DNA of 43,785 nucleotides from CAZOBJ01 sp964577825. Lineage in GTDB: Bacteria; Planctomycetota; SZUA-567; JAFGNG01. The stretch is from contig CAZOBJ010000019.1 of assembly GCA_964577825.1 (NCBI GenBank), forward strand, positions 1 through 43,785, written 5' to 3'. Positions 40,672 to 43,785 of this stretch are shown piece after piece (positions within the stretch are counted from its first letter, which is position 1; every line of letters begins with the position of its first letter). The translations under genes and the position numbers were made by a program. The notes under the pieces were generated by a model, which saw only the letters and a program-made list of their open reading frames with translations, made no database searches and was not told the DNA's origin.

Positions 40672-41517
40672 ATGACCGACTACAGCCTGGAAGGTCTCTT
40701 CGGGATCAAGGACCGCGTGGCCGTGATCACCGGCGGCGGCGGCGTGCTCTGCGGAGAGATGGCGCGAGCCCTGGCCGCACTCGGGGCCAAGGTCGCGATC
40801 CTGGACCTGGAGAAGAAGGCGGCCGAAGGCGTGGCCGGCGAGATCACTCATGCTGGCGGCACGGCCAAAGGGCTCGAGGGGGACGTACTCGAGACCGAGA
40901 GCCTCGTGCGTGCGCGCGACGCAATTCTTGAGGATTGGGGGCGCATCGACATCCTGATCAACGGGGCCGGGGGCAATCACAAGACCGCCACAACCGGCGG
41001 CACGAGCGTGGCCGACCAGGTCGACCCCACCTTTTTCGACCTGTCCGGCGACGGGGTGCAATTCGTGTTCAACCTGAACTTCCTGGGCACGCTGCTCGTG
41101 ACCCAGGTCTTCGGAAAGCCGATGGTGGACGAGGATTCGGGGAACATCATCAATATCTCGAGCATGAACGCATTTACGCCCTTGACCAAGATCCCGGCCT
41201 ACAGCGCGGCCAAGGCCGCAGTGAGCAACTTCACCCAGTGGCTCTCCGTGCATTTCGCCCCGGCGAACGTGCGCGTCAACGCCATTGCCCCCGGATTCTT
41301 CCTCACTGCGCAGAATCGGTTCCTGCTCCTTGACGAAGCGACCGAACAGCCCACACCGCGCGGACAGACGATCATCGACCATACGCCGATGCGCCGCTAC
41401 GGCGAGCCCGCGGACCTTGTCAGCTCTCTGGTGTGGTTGGTCGGCCCCGGGGCGCGGTTCGTGACCGGGACCGTGGTCCCGGTGGACGGAGGATTCGCCG
41501 CATTCAGCGGCGTGTAA
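40672..41517 (+). CDS. SDR oxidoreductase, fructuronate reductase (D-mannonate oxidoreductase)-like
   Basis: A 281-residue short-chain dehydrogenase. The cofactor site is VAVITGGGGVLCGEMARALA, then INGAGGNHKTAT and the catalytic IINISSMNAF with YSAAKAA (Ser, Tyr, Lys). NFTQWLSVHFAPANVRVNAI and APGFFLTAQNRFLL match the SDR-type D-mannonate oxidoreductase (YjmF/UxuB-like) that reduces fructuronate in hexuronate catabolism. Specificity is inferred from this resemblance. AAGGAGGT at 40661-40668 precedes the ATG. Genes for mannonate dehydratase or uronate isomerase are not in the window. Confidence 0.87.
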   Translation: MTDYSLEGLFGIKDRVAVITGGGGVLCGEMARALAALGAKVAILDLEKKAAEGVAGEITHAGGTAKGLEGDVLETESLVRARDAILEDWGRIDILINGAGGNHKTATTGGTSVADQVDPTFFDLSGDGVQFVFNLNFLGTLLVTQVFGKPMVDEDSGNIINISSMNAFTPLTKIPAYSAAKAAVSNFTQWLSVHFAPANVRVNAIAPGFFLTAQNRFLLLDEATEQPTPRGQTIIDHTPMRRYGEPADLVSSLVWLVGPGARFVTGTVVPVDGGFAAFSGV

Positions 41518-41580
41518 TCGGACATGCGCCTGCAGCATGGGCGCCTAGTGGGCGAGGAAAGCAGAGGAAGGGAATGCCGC

Positions 41581-42468
41581 ATGAGTACGACCGCGCAGAG
41601 TCTCAAGGACCTTCGTCCGGAGAAGGAGTTCTTTATCGGCATCGATTCGGACGGGTGCGCGTTCGACACCATGGAACCGAAGCACAAGGAGTGCTTCTGC
41701 CCGACCACGATCTGGAAGTGGAACCTGGAGGCGGTGAGCAAGTACGCGCGCGAGGCCTGGGACTTCGTGAACCTGTACGGCAAGAGCCGGGGTTGCAACC
41801 GCTTCCTGGCGCTCTTGCAGGTGCTCGATTGCCTGCGAGAACGGCCCGAGGTGCTGGCGCGCCACGTGGAGATTCCGCACCTGCCGTCGCTTCGATCCTG
41901 GGTCGAGCGCGAGACCGCCCTGGGCGAGCCTGCGCTGGGCTCGGAGGTTGAGCGCACCGGCGACGCCGAGTTGGAACGATGCCTCGACTGGTCCCGTGCG
42001 ATCAACGAAACCGTGCGTCGGATCGTGCGCCACGTTCCGCCTTTCCCCGGCGTGCGCGAGGCCCTGGAGAAGGGCGCGCCGCGCGCGGACATGATCGTGG
42101 TCAGCCAGACCCCGATCGAGGCCCTGGAACGAGAATGGAAGCTGCACGACCTGTCGAAGTTCGTGCGCGCCATCGCGGGGCAGGAGTGCGGAAAGAAGAG
42201 CGAACACATCGAGTACGCGGCCAAGGACAAGTATCCGCCGGAAAAGACCCTGATGATCGGCGACGCGTACGGGGACATGAAGGCCGCAAAGGCCAATGAT
42301 GCGCTCTTCTACCCCGTCCTGCCCGGACGCGAAGAGGAAAGCTGGAAGCGGTTCCACGAGGAAGCGCTGGAGCGGTTCTTCGCCGGGACCTATGCGGGCA
42401 GCTACGAGGCCGAGCTTGCCGCGGAGCTGGATCGCGCGCTGCCAGAGGCCCCGCCCTGGACGGAGTAG
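41581..42468 (+). CDS. HAD-superfamily hydrolase
   Basis: A 295-residue HAD protein. The nucleophile motif is FIGIDSDGCAFDT (DxD), and the late region MIVVSQTP, KK..E motif KKSEHIEY and LMIGDAYGDMKAA are motifs II to IV. A large cap with aromatic-rich sequence (TIWKWNLEAVSKYAREAW) lies between motifs I and II, so the substrate is likely a small phosphorylated molecule. ATG 41581 has AGGAAGGGA upstream; a longer frame exists. It follows the SDR gene by 63 nt and may dephosphorylate a sugar intermediate in the same pathway, but nothing shows this directly. Confidence 0.82.
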   Translation: MSTTAQSLKDLRPEKEFFIGIDSDGCAFDTMEPKHKECFCPTTIWKWNLEAVSKYAREAWDFVNLYGKSRGCNRFLALLQVLDCLRERPEVLARHVEIPHLPSLRSWVERETALGEPALGSEVERTGDAELERCLDWSRAINETVRRIVRHVPPFPGVREALEKGAPRADMIVVSQTPIEALEREWKLHDLSKFVRAIAGQECGKKSEHIEYAAKDKYPPEKTLMIGDAYGDMKAAKANDALFYPVLPGREEESWKRFHEEALERFFAGTYAGSYEAELAAELDRALPEAPPWTE

Positions 42469-42495
42469 GTCGGGGGCTATGGCCAGGGCGATCGG

Positions 42496-43620
42496 TCAGC
42501 CAGGTACGCGCAGGCGGCGGCCCCCGTGCATAGCCTGGTAGAGGTTGCGGTAGGTCGTTCGTCCGGCCAATAGGTCGCTGAAGCGCCACGCATACCGAAC
42601 GAACCGTTCGGTATGCAACAGCATGTCCACAAGCGCGGCGGGCATCCGGTGAAGCCGCCGCGCATATCGCGCCGCGACCATGAGCTCAGCGACGACTGAC
42701 TCTCGCAGTCGCGCATTGTACTGGCTCTCGCCGCCGTCCAGGATGGCTTCCGCCGCCAGCTTGGCGCTGTGCGCGGCGTAGTAGATGCCCTCGCCGGTCA
42801 GCGGGTCGGCCAGCCCGGCCGCGTCGCCGACCAGGTACAGCCCTTCGCGCGCATACCAGGGCCGCGGCTCGGTGAAGAAGGGAAGCGCCGCCCCGCGAAC
42901 GGGGATGCCCTGTCGATCCCCAGGCAGGCCCAAGGATCTGTGCAAGTGCCTCAGCCGGGCTCGCAGGTCCGGGGCAGGCCATCGCGCCGTTCCCACGCCA
43001 ATGAGCGTCTCCTCGCCTCGGGGAAACGCCCAACCGTATCCGGCGCGGACGCAGGTCAGATGAAACACGGTGGTGGGCGGATCATGCACCGCCTCCGCGG
43101 AACCCGCAGGTACAATCCTCTGGATCGCGATCCCGGTGCGAAGCCGGCCCAGACCGGCCCGGCGGGCCGTACGGCTCAGCGCTCCGTCGCAGGCGCACAC
43201 GATTCGCGCCCGTATGGCCCCTTCTCGGTCGGTGTGCACGAGCCACGCCTGCCTGTGACGCGTCAAGTCGGTGAGCGCGCAGCGGTCGCGAAAGCGCGCG
43301 CCCGATGTAGTCGCGGCCTGGACAAGCCGCGCGTCCAGGGTCGCGCGATCGGTTACGTACGAGACGTCTGCGCCATCGAGCACGATGCGCTGTCGGTGCC
43401 CACGCAGCATTACCCGGCGCACCGTGGTCCGCACGGCAGGCTGAATGTCCACGCCGAGTGCGTTCTGCGCGCGCAACGGAACCCCGCCTGCGCAAACCTT
43501 GGTCCTGGGGAATGCCTCCCGGTCGATGAGAAGGACCTCGCGCCCGGCTCCGGCAAGGCGACGGGCGAGTGTGGAGCCTGCCGGACCCGCACCTACAACG
43601 ACCACGTCGACTGTGCTCAC
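42496..43620 (-). CDS. Geranylgeranyl reductase family FAD-dependent oxidoreductase
   Basis: A 374-residue flavoprotein. The FAD-binding N-terminus is VDVVVVGAGPAGSTLARRL, with the acidic ribose ligand in EVLLIDREAFPRTKVCAGGV (the PRxKxCaGG motif of the geranylgeranyl reductase/CHP family), and the FAD motif LYLVGDAAGLADPLTGEGI in the middle. Such enzymes reduce isoprenoid or lipid double bonds; which lipid is unclear here. I favour GTG 43620 because it overlaps the preceding gene's stop as GTGA; a TTG one codon upstream (43623) has AGGAGG at slightly better spacing. The gene is coupled to a glycosyltransferase-like partial gene. Confidence 0.86.
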   Translation of the reverse strand: MSTVDVVVVGAGPAGSTLARRLAGAGREVLLIDREAFPRTKVCAGGVPLRAQNALGVDIQPAVRTTVRRVMLRGHRQRIVLDGADVSYVTDRATLDARLVQAATTSGARFRDRCALTDLTRHRQAWLVHTDREGAIRARIVCACDGALSRTARRAGLGRLRTGIAIQRIVPAGSAEAVHDPPTTVFHLTCVRAGYGWAFPRGEETLIGVGTARWPAPDLRARLRHLHRSLGLPGDRQGIPVRGAALPFFTEPRPWYAREGLYLVGDAAGLADPLTGEGIYYAAHSAKLAAEAILDGGESQYNARLRESVVAELMVAARYARRLHRMPAALVDMLLHTERFVRYAWRFSDLLAGRTTYRNLYQAMHGGRRLRVPG

Positions 43621-43784
43621 CAAGCTGCCACCTCCTCAAGGCACGCGGCAAGCGTTCGCACGTTGCGCTCCAGATTGAACTCGTCACGCACCCGCGCGTG
43701 GGCGGCCTGTGCGAGTTGCGCCCCCTGAGCCGGGTCGCGCAGCAGTTCGGCCAGGACGGCGGCAAGATGGGTGTGCCGGTCCGG
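43617..43784 (-). CDS. C-terminal end of a probable glycosyltransferase (group 1/4) truncated by the window
   Basis: The last 55 codons of a minus-strand gene whose beginning lies past the right edge. The visible sequence (LAAVLAELLRDPAQGAQLAQ, then ARVRDEFNLERNVRT) has the helical C-terminal pattern common to GT4-type glycosyltransferases after the nucleotide-sugar domain. Too little remains for a firm family call. The stop TGA at 43617-43619 overlaps the oxidoreductase start as GTGA. Confidence 0.55.
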   Translation of the reverse strand, partial: PDRHTHLAAVLAELLRDPAQGAQLAQAAHARVRDEFNLERNVRTLAACLEEVAAW

Positions 43785-43785
43785 G

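Noticed and set aside
1..43785. tRNA, rRNA, CRISPR array, phage or plasmid genes
   Set aside because: I scanned gaps for cloverleaf, ribosomal and repeat-spacer patterns and found none; a tRNAscan, Infernal or CRISPR-finder search would settle it.

Overview
This is a GC-rich (mid-60s percent by eye), gene-dense bacterial chromosomal segment with 40 supported protein-coding genes (two cut by the window edges) and no rRNA, tRNA, CRISPR array, transposase or phage gene that I could recognise. Several starts are GTG or TTG and most genes have clear AGGAGG-like ribosome sites. The mix of a two-membrane-span SecG, many extracellular sugar-degrading enzymes, DUF72, DUF2225, a PF12831-type FAD oxidoreductase and a bacterial 'archaeal-type' phosphoglycerate mutase beside homoserine dehydrogenase suggests a free-living heterotroph, possibly from the PVC/Planctomycetes or Hydrogenedentes-like bacteria. 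The taxonomic guess is weak; no marker gene in the window settles it.

Layout. (A) 1-7153, plus strand: the tail of a probable heparinase II/III-like protein, a CocE/NonD hydrolase, a DUF72 protein, an Fpg/MutM-like DNA glycosylase, a CPA2-type cation:proton antiporter, a PEBP/YbhB-like protein and a guanylate-kinase-like protein with an altered P-loop. (B) 7311-19785, a carbohydrate-utilisation locus: a secreted 1201-aa enzyme with a CBM9-like domain, a glycosidase-like barrel and two C-terminal carbohydrate-binding-like domains; two tandem GH2 glycosidases that share about 1.28 kb of apparently identical DNA; a UroD-family protein; then on the minus strand a FAD oxidoreductase, a clan GH-A-like barrel protein and an AEC transporter. 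(C) 19979-20803, plus: a SpoU/TrmH RNA methyltransferase. (D) 20824-31451, minus: a 13-gene housekeeping directon, pheA-aroF-tpiA-secG-DUF2225-yicC-gmk-coaC-coaB-dut-uppP-dus-cyclodeaminase, with many 4-17 nt overlaps and a near-consensus promoter (TTGACA-N17-TACACT) in front of pheA. (E) 31661-32824, plus: a secreted M28 peptidase with a PDZ domain. (F) 32837-39487, minus: hom, an ApgM-type protein (proposed homoserine kinase family), a NUDIX hydrolase, a membrane protein, an IspH-UbiA fusion and a divergent RNase HII-like protein. (G) 39513-42468, plus: a sugar phosphate isomerase/epimerase, a fructuronate-reductase-like SDR and a HAD hydrolase. (H) 42496-43785, minus: a geranylgeranyl-reductase-family flavoprotein, translationally coupled to the tail of a probable glycosyltransferase.

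How it fits together. Region B, with G and the first partial gene, looks like polysaccharide (perhaps uronate-containing) breakdown and import: secreted binding/hydrolysis, GH2 exo-cleavage, oxidation/isomerisation and an exporter or importer of organic acids. Region D joins aromatic amino-acid entry, glycolysis, secretion, nucleotide, CoA, lipid-carrier and tRNA-modification genes in one transcription direction. Region F couples threonine-pathway and isoprenoid/quinone-type steps. The most distinctive signals are the sharply bounded identity between the GH2 copies, the IspH-UbiA fusion with a degenerate first aspartate motif, the RNase HII-like protein, the GMP-kinase-like protein with GKG in place of GK[ST], and a split CoaB/CoaC with serine at the usual CoaC catalytic cysteine.
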